This document shows, one piece after another, positions 17,018 to 27,103 of a DNA stretch of 64,000 nt. This DNA is from Gammaproteobacteria bacterium. GTDB lineage: Bacteria > Pseudomonadota > Gammaproteobacteria > Nevskiales > Nevskiaceae. The stretch lies in NCBI GenBank assembly GCA_026398815.1, contig JAPLSA010000017.1, positions 124,001 to 188,000 on the forward strand. Reading direction: 5' to 3'. Each line of letters begins with the position of its first letter. Within the stretch, counting starts at the first letter, position 1. The notes below the pieces were generated by a model. The model was not told the DNA's origin. It saw only the letters and a list, made by a program, of their open reading frames with translations, and did not search any database. The position numbers and the translations under genes were made by a program.

Positions 17018-18346
17018 TCAGCCGACGGCAGGACGCCCCACGCAGTCGTAGACGAAGCCTTCGCCGCGGACCCAGGCCGGGTCGTACATGTTGCGGCCGT
17101 CGACGATGATCGGCTGCTTGAGCAGCGACTTCAGCCGCGCCAGGTTCGGGCTCTGGAACGCGCGCCATTCGGTGCAGATCACCAGCGCATCGGCGCCGTC
17201 GACCGCTTCCAGCGCCGAGCCGACCAGCTTCAGGTCGGCGCGGTCGCCGTAGATCTTCGCGGTTTCGTGCATCGCCACCGGATCGTAGGCCTGCACCCGT
17301 CCGCCTTCAGCCCAGATCGCTTCCATCAGCACCCGGCTCGGCGCTTCGCGCATGTCATCGGTCTTCGGCTTGAAGGCCAGCCCCCAGACGGCGATGGTCT
17401 TGCCGCCGAGCGCGCCGAGATGCTTGACCAGCTTGCTGTGCAAGGTGGTCTTCTGGCGGTTGTTGACCGCTTCCACCGCCTTCAGGATCTTGGCGTCGAA
17501 CTGGGCGTCAGCCGCGCTCTTGACCAGCGCCTTGACGTCCTTGGGGAAGCACGAGCCGCCGTAGCCGGCACCCGGGTAGATGAAGTGGAAGCCGATGCGC
17601 GGATCGGCGCCGATGCCGATGCGCACCTTCTCGATGTCGGCACCGATGTTCTCGGCCAGGTTCGCCAGCTCGTTCATGAAGCTGATCTTGGTCGCCAGCA
17701 TCGCGTTGGCGGCGTACTTGGTCAGTTCGCTGGACTTCACGTCCATCACGATCACGCGATCGTGGTTGCGGTTGAACGGCGCGTACAGCGCCTGCATGGC
17801 TTTTGCGGCACGCGGGTTGTCGGCGCCGACGATGATGCGGTCCGGCTTGTTGAAATCGCCGATGGCATCGCCTTCCTTCAGGAACTCGGGGTTGGACACC
17901 ACGTCGTAGTCGAGCGACGTGGCGCGAGCCGCCAGCGTCGCCTTCATCGTCGCCCGCACCTTGTCGGCAGTTCCGACCGGCACTGTCGACTTCGAGATCA
18001 CCACCCGGTACTCGCTCATGTGGGTGGCGATGGTTTCAGCCACCTTCAGCACGTATTTCAGGTCGGCCGAGCCATCCTCGTTCGGCGGCGTGCCGACCGC
18101 GATGAACTGGTACAGGCCATGGGCGACGCCTTCGGCGGCATCAGTGGTGAAGCGCAGGCGGCCTTCGGCGGCGTTCTTCAGCACCAGCTCGGTCAGGCCC
18201 GGCTCGTAGATCGGGATGACACCGTTCTTCAAGCCGTCGATCTTGGCCTGGTCGACATCCACGCACAGCACGTCGTTGCCGACATCGGCAAAGCAGGCCG
18301 CAGTGACCAGGCCGACATAGCCGGAGCCGAAGATGGTGATATTCAA
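17018..18346 (-). CDS. ugd: UDP-glucose 6-dehydrogenase
   Basis: The 442-aa cytoplasmic enzyme oxidises UDP-glucose to UDP-glucuronate with NAD, supplying polysaccharide or lipid A-modification precursors. It has a Rossmann motif [21 protein letters not shown] at the start and the catalytic cysteine in [13 protein letters not shown]. The C-terminal domain has the motif [19 protein letters not shown] chose TTG 18346, preceded by AAGGAAA, because it gives the family-standard N-terminus [11 protein letters not shown]. Confidence 0.96.
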   Translation of the reverse strand: MNITIFGSGYVGLVTAACFADVGNDVLCVDVDQAKIDGLKNGVIPIYEPGLTELVLKNAAEGRLRFTTDAAEGVAHGLYQFIAVGTPPNEDGSADLKYVLKVAETIATHMSEYRVVISKSTVPVGTADKVRATMKATLAARATSLDYDVVSNPEFLKEGDAIGDFNKPDRIIVGADNPRAAKAMQALYAPFNRNHDRVIVMDVKSSELTKYAANAMLATKISFMNELANLAENIGADIEKVRIGIGADPRIGFHFIYPGAGYGGSCFPKDVKALVKSAADAQFDAKILKAVEAVNNRQKTTLHSKLVKHLGALGGKTIAVWGLAFKPKTDDMREAPSRVLMEAIWAEGGRVQAYDPVAMHETAKIYGDRADLKLVGSALEAVDGADALVICTEWRAFQSPNLARLKSLLKQPIIVDGRNMYDPAWVRGEGFVYDCVGRPAVG

Positions 18347-18495
18347 GACACGCGTTTCCTTGCAGTGAAGAGATGAGGGCAGCTCCGCCCATTCCGGGCG
18401 GCCGGATGTTACCACCCGTCTTTTGAGCGGCCGTGACCGGGTTGTCGACGATGCATGCTTGAGCGACGATCGTTGACCTGCATTGATCCCTGCCG

Positions 18496-19968
18496 ATGAA
18501 CACCAACAAGCGAATCCGCGACTGCCGGCTGGCCATGCGCCATGCCCGCGACTACCCGACGTGGCGCGAAGCGGCGCTGGCCTTCGACGACGCCAGCGGC
18601 TTCAACGACTGGAAGCATGAAGACGAATCGCCGGACTACGACTGGCAGCTGATCCGCAGCCGCCTGACCCAGATCCGCCAGTACCGCGACACCCGTCAGG
18701 TCGTGAAGCTGATGCGCCACCTGCGCCAGGGCCTGCACTGGAATCTCGGCAACAGCGCCAATGCGGCGCTGTACAGCCACGCCTACATCGGCACCAAGCG
18801 GCTGATCGAAACCTATCTGGCGGAAGTTGTTGCGGCGCTGCAGTTCATCGCCGACGGCCAGTTCCCCGAGTTGCCGGCCGATGAAAAGCTGCGCTTCTTC
18901 CGCGAAACCACCGCCTCGTTCGGACGCTCGGCGCTGATGCTGTCAGGCGGTGCGACGCTCGGGCTGTTCCACGTCGGCGTGGTCAAGGCGCTGGTCCGAG
19001 AAGACCTGCTGCCGGACGTCATTTCCGGATCCAGCGCCGGTTCGATCGTCGCCTCGGTGGTCGGCACCCGCGGGCCGGAGGAACTGGAATCGCTGCTCGA
19101 TCCCGACAACTCCTACTACCACTTCTGGAAGCCGCTCGGCTTCGGCGACATGCTGCGCAGCGGCGCGCTGATGGACCAGAAACAGATCGCGCTCGGCATC
19201 GCCCGCAACACCCACGACCTGACGTTCGAGGAAAGCCACGCCCGCTCCGGCCGCATCGTCAACATCACCGTATCGCCGGCCGGCAGCAACCAGCAGCCGC
19301 GCCTGCTGAACTACCTGACCACGCCGTACCTGTACCTGCGCGAAGCGGTGCTGGCCTCCAGCGCCGTGCCACTGCTGTTCCCGCCGGTGCAGTTGATGAG
19401 CAAGGATGAGCACGGCGAGCGGGTGCCGTACATGCCCTCCTTGCGCTGGACCGATGGCTCGCTGAAATCCGACCTGCCGGGCATCCGGCTGCGCCGGCTG
19501 CATAACGTCAACCACTTCATCGTCAGCCAGACCAACCCGCACGTGATCCCGTTCCTGCGCGACATCCATCGCGACGGCGGCTTCACCGGCGCGGTTCGCG
19601 ACGCCGCGTTCGGCGCCATCCGCGGCGGCGCGCAATCGGTGCTCGGCCTCGGCCGTTTCGGCCTGCCGCTGCCCGGCGTGCGCCAGCACCTCGACAATGC
19701 CTCGTCGATCCTCGACCAGGACTATCGCGGCCACATCACGATCCTGCCGAAGGTGACGGTCTGGCGGTACGCGCACGTCACCGCCAATCCGAAGCTGGAA
19801 GCGGTGACCCGCTTCATCCTCGAAGGCGAGCGCGCAACCTGGAAGCGGATCGCGATGATCCGCAACCAGTCGATGATTTCGCAGACCCTGAACCGCTGCG
19901 TGAAGCGTCTCGAAGCCGAGGCGCTGCAGCCGAAGCAGCGGCGGCTGAAGATCGTGCCGAAGGGCTGA
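18496..19968 (+). CDS. Patatin-like phospholipase with DUF3336 N-terminal domain
   Basis: The 490-aa protein has a DUF3336 region (about residues 1-140, with [16 protein letters not shown]) and a patatin domain. The patatin domain has oxyanion loop [16 protein letters not shown], nucleophile motif GSSAG (residue about 178) and catalytic DGS in [12 protein letters not shown]. Homologues include yeast Tgl3/4/5-type triacylglycerol lipases and bacterial intracellular phospholipases. No signal peptide is visible, so it probably acts in the cytoplasm or at the inner membrane face. Confidence 0.93.
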   Translation: MNTNKRIRDCRLAMRHARDYPTWREAALAFDDASGFNDWKHEDESPDYDWQLIRSRLTQIRQYRDTRQVVKLMRHLRQGLHWNLGNSANAALYSHAYIGTKRLIETYLAEVVAALQFIADGQFPELPADEKLRFFRETTASFGRSALMLSGGATLGLFHVGVVKALVREDLLPDVISGSSAGSIVASVVGTRGPEELESLLDPDNSYYHFWKPLGFGDMLRSGALMDQKQIALGIARNTHDLTFEESHARSGRIVNITVSPAGSNQQPRLLNYLTTPYLYLREAVLASSAVPLLFPPVQLMSKDEHGERVPYMPSLRWTDGSLKSDLPGIRLRRLHNVNHFIVSQTNPHVIPFLRDIHRDGGFTGAVRDAAFGAIRGGAQSVLGLGRFGLPLPGVRQHLDNASSILDQDYRGHITILPKVTVWRYAHVTANPKLEAVTRFILEGERATWKRIAMIRNQSMISQTLNRCVKRLEAEALQPKQRRLKIVPKG

Positions 19969-19978
19969 GCGGACCCGA

Positions 19979-20437
19979 TATCCCGACGTCATTCCGGCGC
20001 AAGCCGGAACCCGGAACCCGTCGATAGCCGGTCAATGACCGGTCTGCCGAGCAGGCACAGTCTGGCCACTGGATCCCGGCTTTCGCCGGGATGACAGGCT
20101 CCACGAATCACCCCCAGATCGTGCCGATGGGCTGAGGCGGGCCTCGCCCGTGACCTCGTCTGTCATTCCGGCGCAAGCCGGAATCCAGAGCCCCGAAGTG
20201 GCAGGCCTGCTGAAGCAGCACAAGCCGGTCATTGCATCCCGGCTTTCGCCACGATGACAGGCTCCACGAATCAGCCCCAGATCGTGCCGATAGGCTGAGG
20301 CGGGCCTCGCCCGTGACCTCGTCTGTCATTCCGGCGCAAGCCGGAATCCAGAGCCCCGAAGTGGCCGGTCTGCTGAAGCAGCACAGGCCGGCCACTGCAT
20401 CCCGGCTTTCGCCGCGATGACAGGCTCCACGAATCAG
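19979..20437. repeat. REP-like palindromic repeats in about 2.7 tandem 162-164-bp units
   Basis: Two hairpin types alternate: CATTCCGGCGCAAGCCGGAA at about 19989, 20163 and 20325, and CCCGGCTTTCGCC(GGG) at about 20078, 20238 and 20401. They form nearly identical units of 162 and 164 bp whose common point CCACGAA starts at 20101, 20263 and 20427. The block fills the gap between two convergent genes. It resembles the dispersed palindromes of Neisseria, Xanthomonas and Pseudomonas genomes and may act in transcription termination or mRNA protection. Confidence 0.85.
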
Positions 20438-21540
20438 CCCCGCAGCGGCCCCAGCACGACGTCGTTGTCGGCGCCCAGCTTCGGTGCCTGGCCGTTCACG
20501 GCGGTGGCGTTGTCGAAGAAGATCGGCAGATTGAAGGCCGGCTTGCCGTTGTCGTCGACGATCATGCCGCGCGCGATCACCTGCTCGTTGTTCAGCACTT
20601 CCTCCGGCGTCAGGATCGCCGACACGCAGGTGTCCTCGTTGGCCATCAGCGCTTCCCACTCGTCGCGGCTGCGGCTCTTGAACAGCGCCACCAGCTCGGC
20701 CCTCAGCACGTCGCCCTGCTTGCCCGGTACTGGCGGCAGCTTCTTGAGGTCCTCGCGGCCGGCCAGCCGCAGGGTTTCATGGAAGAACTTCATTTCCAGC
20801 GAGCCTACGGCCAGGAACTTGCCGTCCGCGCATTCGTAGACGCTGTAGTTCGGCAGCGCGCCACTGAGCATGTCGCGGCCCCTCGGCGCCGATTTGCCGA
20901 AGGTGCGCAGACTGTTCAGCGACAGCACCTGCAGCGCCAGCGTGCCGTCCATCATGCCGACGTCGACGAAGCTGCCGACGCCGCTGGCCCGGGCGCCGAT
21001 GATCGCGGCCAGGATGCCGATCGCGCAGGTCAGCGCGCCGCCGGCCAGATCGGCCACCTGTAGATTGCCAACGGCAGGCGTGCCTTCGAAACCGGGCGTC
21101 ATGTCGAGCTCGCCCGAATAGCCCCGGTAGTTCATGTCGTGACCCGGGCGATCGCGATACGGGCCGGTCTGGCCGTAGCCGGTCAATGCCGCGTAGACCA
21201 GCTTCGGGTTGATCGCCTTCAGCACCTCGTAGCCGACGCCGAGGCGATCCATCACGCCCGGCCGGAACGATTCGATGACCACGTCGGCATCGGCCACCAG
21301 CTTCTTGAACAGCGCCACGTCCTCGGCGAGCTTCAGATCCATGGTCACCGACTTCTTGCCGCGGTTGACCTGCGAAAACATGTCGGCCGACATGCCGCGC
21401 GCGCCGTCGCCGCCCTTGGGGTCCTCGATCTTGATCACCTCGGCGCCCATTTGCGCCAGATACAGCGTGCAGAACGGCCCAGGCAGCAGGCGGGACAGGT
21501 CGAGCACGCGGATGCCGTGCAGCAGCGGATTCTGGGTCAT
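20434..21540 (-). CDS. CaiB/BaiF family CoA-transferase
   Basis: The 368-aa protein fits class III CoA-transferases and alpha-methylacyl-CoA racemases. It has GIRVLDLSRLLPGPFCTLYLAQMGAEVIKIED at the N-terminus, SRVNRGKKS-like FSQVNRGKKSVTMDLK, and FRPGVMDRLGVGYEVL and LTGYGQTGPY. ATG 21540 starts MTQNPLLHGIRV, the usual N-terminus. It is divergent from a TetR regulator with a shared palindrome, so substrate (an acyl acid/acyl-CoA) probably controls it. Substrate unknown. Confidence 0.92.
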   Translation of the reverse strand: MTQNPLLHGIRVLDLSRLLPGPFCTLYLAQMGAEVIKIEDPKGGDGARGMSADMFSQVNRGKKSVTMDLKLAEDVALFKKLVADADVVIESFRPGVMDRLGVGYEVLKAINPKLVYAALTGYGQTGPYRDRPGHDMNYRGYSGELDMTPGFEGTPAVGNLQVADLAGGALTCAIGILAAIIGARASGVGSFVDVGMMDGTLALQVLSLNSLRTFGKSAPRGRDMLSGALPNYSVYECADGKFLAVGSLEMKFFHETLRLAGREDLKKLPPVPGKQGDVLRAELVALFKSRSRDEWEALMANEDTCVSAILTPEEVLNNEQVIARGMIVDDNGKPAFNLPIFFDNATAVNGQAPKLGADNDVVLGPLRG

Positions 21541-21597
21541 CGGATTCGGTCGGATGGAGAGCGGAGGGGCCAGGCTGTTCGCCCGACGCGATTTTAC

Positions 21598-21615
21598 ATA
21601 CAGTCTGGACGGTAT
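21598..21615. promoter_or_regulatory. Putative TetR operator
   Basis: ATACAGTCTGGACGGTAT is an 18-bp palindrome with one mismatched pair, lying between the divergent CoA-transferase and TetR genes (58 bp and 18 bp from their starts). The form matches TetR operators of acyl-CoA metabolism. Confidence 0.7.
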
Positions 21616-21632
21616 CCGTAAACGACGATTCG

Positions 21633-22325
21633 ATGACCACCCCAGCCCACCCGCGCCGCACCCAGGCCGAACGCAGCGACCAGATGCGCAAGCGCCTGCT
21701 CGAAGCCACCCTGCAAAGCCTTGCCGAGAACGGCTACGCCGGTTCCACACTCAGCTCGATCGTCCGCCGCGCCGGCGTGTCGCGCGGTGCCCAGGTCCAT
21801 CACTACCCGAACAAGCAGGCGCTGATGCTCGACGCCGCCGAGGACCTGCTGCGCCGCACCTACCGGCAGCTCGGCGAGATGCTGCTGTCGATCCAGGACG
21901 AGGGCGACCGCCTGGCGCGGCTGGTCGATGCCGCCTGGGACCAGGTCTTCTCGACGCCGCTGTTCAATGCCTACAGCGAGCTGCTGATCGCCTCGCTGCG
22001 CGATCCCGATCTCGCCGAAGCGCTGAAGGAACGGCTGAAGCGCGTGCAGGGCGTCTACGCGCCGGCCGTGGAGCACTACTTCGAGCCCATCAGGGAAACA
22101 AACGCCACCAAGGCCGACATCCACGCGATGTTCGTGCAGCTGAGCTTTTTCCTGGTCGGCCTCGCCACCCAGGCGCATCTGATGAACGACCGCGCCTGGG
22201 TGCAATCGCATCTCGATCTCTGGGCGCGGCAGGCGGCATTGATCATGCGTGCACGAAAGGGCGTCCGGCAGCCGCCGCCGCGGCCGGAAGCCTGGCCGCG
22301 CAAGGACGCGCCCAAGCCCCGCTAG
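21633..22325 (+). CDS. TetR/AcrR family transcriptional regulator
   Basis: The 230-aa protein has an N-terminal HTH (residues about 20-66: LLEATLQSLAENGYAGSTL, SSIVRRAGVSRGAQVHHYPNKQALM) and a helical ligand domain. The C-terminal tail is basic and proline-rich. It probably represses itself and the divergent CaiB/BaiF gene through the palindrome at 21598-21615. Confidence 0.92.
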   Translation: MTTPAHPRRTQAERSDQMRKRLLEATLQSLAENGYAGSTLSSIVRRAGVSRGAQVHHYPNKQALMLDAAEDLLRRTYRQLGEMLLSIQDEGDRLARLVDAAWDQVFSTPLFNAYSELLIASLRDPDLAEALKERLKRVQGVYAPAVEHYFEPIRETNATKADIHAMFVQLSFFLVGLATQAHLMNDRAWVQSHLDLWARQAALIMRARKGVRQPPPRPEAWPRKDAPKPR

Positions 22326-22374
22326 AATCCGAACGCCACGACGCAAGCCCGCGTCCCCATTCGAACCGCTTCGC

Positions 22375-23439
22375 ATGAATCCCGCACAGCGCCTGCATGC
22401 CCTTGGCCAGAGCCTCTGGCTCGACAACATCACCCGGACGATGGTCGCCGACGGCACGCTCGCCCGCTACATCGACACCATCGCCGTCACCGGTCTGACC
22501 TCCAACCCGACGATCTTCGAGCAGGCGATCGCGAAGGGCAGCGCCTACGACGGCGCGATCAAGGCCAAGGCTGCCGCGGGCATCGACCACGAGGCGCTGT
22601 TCTTCGATCTGGCGATCGAGGACCTGAGCGCTGCCGCGCAGCTGTTCCGGCCCGAGTTCGAACGCACCAGAGGCGTCGACGGCTGGGTGTCGCTGGAAGT
22701 CAGCCCGCTGCTCGCCGATGACACGGCCGGCACCGTCAAGGCGGCGATCGCGCTGCATGCCAAGGCGGCGCAGCCGAACCTCTACATCAAGATTCCCGGC
22801 ACGCCGGCAGGACTCAAGGCGATCGAGGATGCGATCGCCGCCGGCGTGCCGGTCAACGTCACCCTGCTGTTCTCCGCCGATCAGTACGCCGCTGCGGCCG
22901 AGGCCTGGCTGCGCGGCGTCGAACGGCGGCTGGCGGCGGGGCTCGACGGCAATGTGTCGTCGGTCGCCTCGGTGTTCGTCAGCCGCTGGGATGGCGCGGT
23001 GAAGGATGCGCTGCCGGCCGCGCTTCAGAACCAGCTCGGGCTGGCGATGATGGGCCGCTGCCACCGCGTCTACCGCGAACTGCTGGCCTCGCCGCGCTGG
23101 CAGAAGGTCGTCGCGGCGGGTGTTGCGCCGCAGCGCCTGCTGTTCGCCAGCACCAGCACCAAGGACCCGGTGCTGCCCGACGGCTACTACGTCGATGCGC
23201 TGGCAGCACCGGACACCGTCAATACCATTCCCGAAAAGACGCTGCTGGCCTATGCCGAACGCGGCAATCCGGGCGCGCTGCTGGCCGGCGACGGCGGCAA
23301 TGCCGAAGCGGTGCTGGCGGCGATCACGGCCGCCGGTGTCGACATCGACGCGCTGGCCGTGAAGCTGCAGCGCGACGGTGCCGCCTCGTTCGTCAAGAGC
23401 TGGAACGACCTGCTCGGCTGCCTCGCCGCCAAGGCCTGA
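22375..23439 (+). CDS. tal: Transaldolase
   Basis: The 354-aa enzyme of the non-oxidative pentose phosphate pathway has VTGLTSNPTIFEQAI near the N-terminus, WVSLEVSPLLADDT, and the Schiff-base lysine in LYIKIPGTPAGLKAI. The late segment contains LLFASTSTKDP and a C-terminal NTIPEKTLLAY. It resembles the longer (about 360-aa) transaldolases often found near tkt or pgi. ATG 22375 is chosen from homologous starts. Confidence 0.95.
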   Translation: MNPAQRLHALGQSLWLDNITRTMVADGTLARYIDTIAVTGLTSNPTIFEQAIAKGSAYDGAIKAKAAAGIDHEALFFDLAIEDLSAAAQLFRPEFERTRGVDGWVSLEVSPLLADDTAGTVKAAIALHAKAAQPNLYIKIPGTPAGLKAIEDAIAAGVPVNVTLLFSADQYAAAAEAWLRGVERRLAAGLDGNVSSVASVFVSRWDGAVKDALPAALQNQLGLAMMGRCHRVYRELLASPRWQKVVAAGVAPQRLLFASTSTKDPVLPDGYYVDALAAPDTVNTIPEKTLLAYAERGNPGALLAGDGGNAEAVLAAITAAGVDIDALAVKLQRDGAASFVKSWNDLLGCLAAKA

Positions 23440-23446
23440 GCGACCT

Positions 23447-24118
23447 TCAGTTCAGCGCCGCCAGCGCCGTGCGGATTTCGGCGCGGCGGCCGCTGTCGGC
23501 GTCCTCGCGGCCGGCGCGCGGCGCTGCCGCCAGCGCGTGCTCGAGCCTCGCCTTGCCGGCTTCGCGCTCGCCCTGGGCGACCAGCAGCTCGCCGTAGAAG
23601 TAGTTCGGGTCGATGCCGTCCGGATTCAGCTTCAGCGCCTTTTCCAGATAGCTGCGCGCCAGCTTCTTGTCGCCGAAGGCCAGCGGCCAGCCGGGCGCTT
23701 TCGCATACAGGCTGCCGAGCGAGGTGTAGACCGAGCCATCGAGCGCCGCCGGATCGATCTTTTCGGCCGTCTGCAGGTGCTCGCGCGCCTGCTTGATCAG
23801 CGACAGCGCGCTCAGGCTACCGGCGAACTTGGCGTGGCTGGATTCGATGATGCCCTGCCAGATCAGCGGCTCGGCGCGGCCCGGCAGCTCGGCCACGGCT
23901 TTCGCGGCCTGCGCTTCCAGCGCCTGGAAGGCCGGCTCGCGGGCGCTGCCTTCGGGCGCGTAGAACGCCTGTGCCCAGCCGTGCTGGAGCGCGACCACCG
24001 ACGGCGGCGGCGCATCGGCGCGGCTGCCGCCGGCCAGGGTCAGCAGGACGATCACCAGCGCCAGCGCGCTGACTCTCCAGAACGGGGTGTTGAAACGGTG
24101 CAGGGTCTGCGGGTTCAT
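23447..24118 (-). CDS. Membrane-anchored/periplasmic TPR-like protein
   Basis: The 223-aa protein has a signal peptide or anchor (residues about 14-34, VSALALVIVLLTLAGGSRA) and helical repeats including EHLQTAEKIDPAALDGSVYTSLGSLYA and SYLEKALKLNPDGIDPNYFYGELL. It is the last gene of the hemolysin operon, overlapping the SDR gene by 4 bp (ATGA). A role as a scaffold for the pathway is inference. Confidence 0.75.
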   Translation of the reverse strand: MNPQTLHRFNTPFWRVSALALVIVLLTLAGGSRADAPPPSVVALQHGWAQAFYAPEGSAREPAFQALEAQAAKAVAELPGRAEPLIWQGIIESSHAKFAGSLSALSLIKQAREHLQTAEKIDPAALDGSVYTSLGSLYAKAPGWPLAFGDKKLARSYLEKALKLNPDGIDPNYFYGELLVAQGEREAGKARLEHALAAAPRAGREDADSGRRAEIRTALAALN

Positions 24119-24957
24119 CGCGACGTCTCCGTGCGGATGGAAAGTGAAACGACGGTGGGATTCAGGTAGGCGCGCATCTGCCGCGCCTGCCGGCCGAGCG
24201 CCTTGTCGACCAGGCGCGGCAGCCAGCTGTTGAGCCAGACGAAGAAACGTTCCGGGCCGCCGAGCACGCGCTCGCGGGTGCCCCGCTCGATCGCCGCGAC
24301 GATGGCGCGCGCGACCTGTTCCGGGCTGTCCTCGTTCATGCCGGTGGCGGCCGCCATGATCTCGACCGCACCCTCGTTGAGCGCCGTGCGGGTGTAGCGC
24401 GGCGCGACATAGACGAAGGCGATGCCGTCGTCGGCCAGTTCGCGGCGCAGCGCTTCGGTCAGGCCACGCAGCGCGAACTTGGTCGCCGAATAGGCGGCGA
24501 AGCAGGGATAGCCGATCGAGCCGAACACCGAGCCGACGTTGACCACCATCGCCCCGCGCCGGCCGCGCAGCAGCGGCAGCGCCGCCTGGATCAGCCGCAT
24601 CGGCGCCAGCACGTTGGTGCGCCACAGGGTGTCGAGCACGCTGTCCGGCGTTTCCTCGAAATGGCCGAACCAGGACTGCCCGGCGCAGTTGACGACGCCA
24701 TCCAGCGCCCGGCCGCCCTGGCCGGCGGCAGCGACGACCGCCGCCACCCCGGAAGCGCCGGACAGATCGCCGGCGGCGACGCCGACATCAGCCGACGGAT
24801 AGGTCTGCAGCAGGTCGGCCGCCAGTGCGGCCAGCCGCCGCTCGTTGCGGCCGGACAGCACCACGGCGTGACCGTGGCGGACGAGTTCGCGGGCAACGGC
24901 GCTGCCGATGCCGCCGGAAGCACCGGTCAGGAGAAAGCGACGATTGGGGTCGGACAT
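24115..24957 (-). CDS. Short-chain dehydrogenase/reductase
   Basis: The 280-aa classical SDR has the cofactor motif TGASGGIGSAVA near residue 11, NCAG, the active-site serine in VNVGSVFGSIG and YSATK carrying Tyr and Lys. The C-terminal extension is hydrophobic, so it may be membrane-associated. It overlaps the upstream diiron gene by 31 bp. It probably reduces or oxidises a lipid-derived carbonyl made by the operon. Confidence 0.92.
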   Translation of the reverse strand: MSDPNRRFLLTGASGGIGSAVARELVRHGHAVVLSGRNERRLAALAADLLQTYPSADVGVAAGDLSGASGVAAVVAAAGQGGRALDGVVNCAGQSWFGHFEETPDSVLDTLWRTNVLAPMRLIQAALPLLRGRRGAMVVNVGSVFGSIGYPCFAAYSATKFALRGLTEALRRELADDGIAFVYVAPRYTRTALNEGAVEIMAAATGMNEDSPEQVARAIVAAIERGTRERVLGGPERFFVWLNSWLPRLVDKALGRQARQMRAYLNPTVVSLSIRTETSR

Positions 24958-25613
24958 GGGCGATGAGCCTCGGAAATGGTGGTGAACAGGTCGCCGTACA
25001 GGCGGTAGAAACGCTGGGCGGCGTGGATCACGGCGCGCTGGTCGTCCGGGCGGTCGAGCTGGTCGACCAGCGCCCGGAAGAAATCGACATGGCCGACATC
25101 GAGCGCGCCGTGGCTGCTCAGATAGGTGAACGCGCGGGCCGGCAGTTCCAGCGCCCGGGCCAGCACGCCGGCCGCCTCGGTGGCCAGCGCGGTGCTGGTG
25201 CCTTCGAGCACGTGGACCATGCCGAGCAGGCCGACCGGATTGCCGCGCTGCACGGTGTCGTAGGCGTAGGCCACCATCATTTCGGTGGCGAATGCCGGCT
25301 CGCTGTGGCGGACGGCATCGGCATCGCCGCCGGCGGCGCGGATGTCGTTCAGCACCCACTCGTGGTGGCCGTATTCCTCTTCGATGTAGTGCACCAGCTT
25401 GCCGCGCAGCCATTCGGCATCGCGGCCCAGCCGGGCGCCGGCGGCCATCATCAGCGGCACCGTGTGGCGCACGTGGTGGTAGGCCTCGGTCAGGAAGGCG
25501 CAGTACATCGGCCGGGTCACGCGGCCGGCCAGCGCATCGGCGAACAGCGGCTGGGCCAGCAGGGTCGCCCGTTCGACGGCGGTTTCCGCCATCAGGGTGT
25601 CGTAGAAGCTCAT
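24927..25613 (-). CDS. Haem-oxygenase-like diiron protein (TenA/UndA-like redox enzyme)
   Basis: The 228-aa helical protein has candidate metal ligands in the order of the HDO family: Glu43 with His46/47, the EEEYGHHEW block (Glu78-80, His83/84), Glu137 in HVLEG, and HGALDVGH (His168, Asp172, His175), i.e. the H-x3-D-x2-H signature. Relatives include CADD and UndA, which makes 1-undecene from lauric acid. With an acyl-adenylating enzyme next door, an oxidative reaction on a fatty-acid-like substrate is plausible. The product is unknown. ATG 25613 overlaps the ligase gene's stop. Confidence 0.8.
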   Translation of the reverse strand: MSFYDTLMAETAVERATLLAQPLFADALAGRVTRPMYCAFLTEAYHHVRHTVPLMMAAGARLGRDAEWLRGKLVHYIEEEYGHHEWVLNDIRAAGGDADAVRHSEPAFATEMMVAYAYDTVQRGNPVGLLGMVHVLEGTSTALATEAAGVLARALELPARAFTYLSSHGALDVGHVDFFRALVDQLDRPDDQRAVIHAAQRFYRLYGDLFTTISEAHRPCPTPIVAFS

Positions 25614-27103
25614 GGGGTTTCGGTTTCCTCGTGGAGTGCGGTCAGCCGTGCGCCATAGGCCGCGACGATCGCGGCGCGGCGGGGCCGGCCATTGGCAGTG
25701 AGTTGCTGGTTGGCGGTGGAAAACGGCGCGTCGGCACGCAGCCAGCGGCGCACCCGCGCGTAGTCCGGCAGCAGCGCGTTGACGGCGGCGAGCGCGGCGT
25801 CGATGGCCGCATCGCTGGCGGTGGAAGCGATCACCGCCGACAGCGACGGCTGGCCGTCGCCGAACACCGCCGCCTGCGGAATCGCGGCGGCCACGGTCAG
25901 CTCGCGCTCGATCCATTCCGGCGACACGTTGCGGCCGAACGCGGTGACGATCAGGTTCTTGCTGCGGCCGTCGAGATGCAGGTAACCGTCGGCGTCGAAA
26001 TGGCCGAGGTCGCCGGTCGCCACCGGGGCATCGGCAGCGCGGGCGGCTTCGCCGACATAGCCGAGGAAGCCGCGTCCGCTGACCACCAGTTCGCCGCGAT
26101 CGCTGACCTGCACGTCCAGCCCCGGCAGCGGCCGGCCGACGCTGCCCGGCCGTGCCGCACCCGGCCGATTGAGTGCCACCACCGAGCCGCATTCGGACAG
26201 GCCGTAGCCCTCGTAGACCGGCAGCCCGAGCGCCACCGCGCGATCGATCAGCCGCGGCGACACCGAGGCCCCGCCGACCGCGACCACGCGCAGGCTCGGC
26301 GGCGCCGAGGCACCGGCCTCGATAGCCCGGACCAGCGCCAGCAGCTGCTGCGGCACCAGGATCAGCGTGTTCGCCGAAGCGGCCTGCAACTGCGCCAGCA
26401 AGGCCTGCGGCAGGAAGCCGCTGGCGCCGGACAGGCCGACGGTGGCCAGCGACGGCAGCCGCGTCTCGGCACCCGCCAGCAGTGGCGCGTAAATGCCGCC
26501 GATGTTCTCCAGCAGGGTGGCCAGCGGCAGCGCCGCCAGATGAACATCGCCCGGCCCGGCGCCGACTGCGGCGGCCAGCGCCCGGGCCTGGGCCAGCTGG
26601 GTCGCGGCATCGAGGCAGACACCCTTCGGCGCGCCGGTCGATCCGGAGGTGTAGGTGATCTTCGCGGTCCCGGCCGGCAAGGTCCGGGCGCTGGCCCACG
26701 GCAGGCGGATGCGCTGCAGCCGGCCGCAGCCCTGCGGCAGCGGCAATGCCTCGGGCGGCAGCAGCGCCAGCGGCTCGGGCAGCGGCAACGCGGGGTCGAC
26801 CAGCAAGGTCGTCACGCCGGCGTCGCGCAGCGCATGGGCGGCCTGCGCGGGGCTGAAGAACAGAGGCAGCGGCACCAGGCTGCGGCCGGCGGCCAGCATC
26901 GCCAGATCAGCCAGCGCCCAGTGCGGGCCGTTGTCGGCGATTAGGGCGACGGTGCCGGTGTCGTCGCGGCAGGCATCGGCCAGCGCGGCGATCGCGCCCG
27001 GCAGTTCGCCGTAGCGCAGCGCGCCGCCCTCGCCGCGCAACGCCACCGCTGCCGGCTGCTGCGCCGCATGGCGGGCCAGCGCCTCGAACAGGACCCGGCT
27101 CAT
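25610..27103 (-). CDS. AMP-binding acyl-CoA/acyl-adenylate synthetase
   Basis: The 497-aa ANL-family enzyme has P-loop ITYTSGSTGAPKGV, VYEGYGLSECG, and TGDLGHFDADGYLHLDGRSKNLIV. The usual A10 lysine is replaced by arginine in TANGRPRRAAI, which may weaken adenylation or shift specificity. It overlaps the hemolysin gene by 4 bp and the diiron gene by 4 bp. It probably activates a fatty acid for the pathway. Confidence 0.88.
   Translation of the reverse strand: MSRVLFEALARHAAQQPAAVALRGEGGALRYGELPGAIAALADACRDDTGTVALIADNGPHWALADLAMLAAGRSLVPLPLFFSPAQAAHALRDAGVTTLLVDPALPLPEPLALLPPEALPLPQGCGRLQRIRLPWASARTLPAGTAKITYTSGSTGAPKGVCLDAATQLAQARALAAAVGAGPGDVHLAALPLATLLENIGGIYAPLLAGAETRLPSLATVGLSGASGFLPQALLAQLQAASANTLILVPQQLLALVRAIEAGASAPPSLRVVAVGGASVSPRLIDRAVALGLPVYEGYGLSECGSVVALNRPGAARPGSVGRPLPGLDVQVSDRGELVVSGRGFLGYVGEAARAADAPVATGDLGHFDADGYLHLDGRSKNLIVTAFGRNVSPEWIERELTVAAAIPQAAVFGDGQPSLSAVIASTASDAAIDAALAAVNALLPDYARVRRWLRADAPFSTANQQLTANGRPRRAAIVAAYGARLTALHEETETP

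Noticed and set aside
19979-20437. CRISPR array
   Set aside because: Units are 162-164 bp, contain inverted hairpins and no unique spacers or cas genes.
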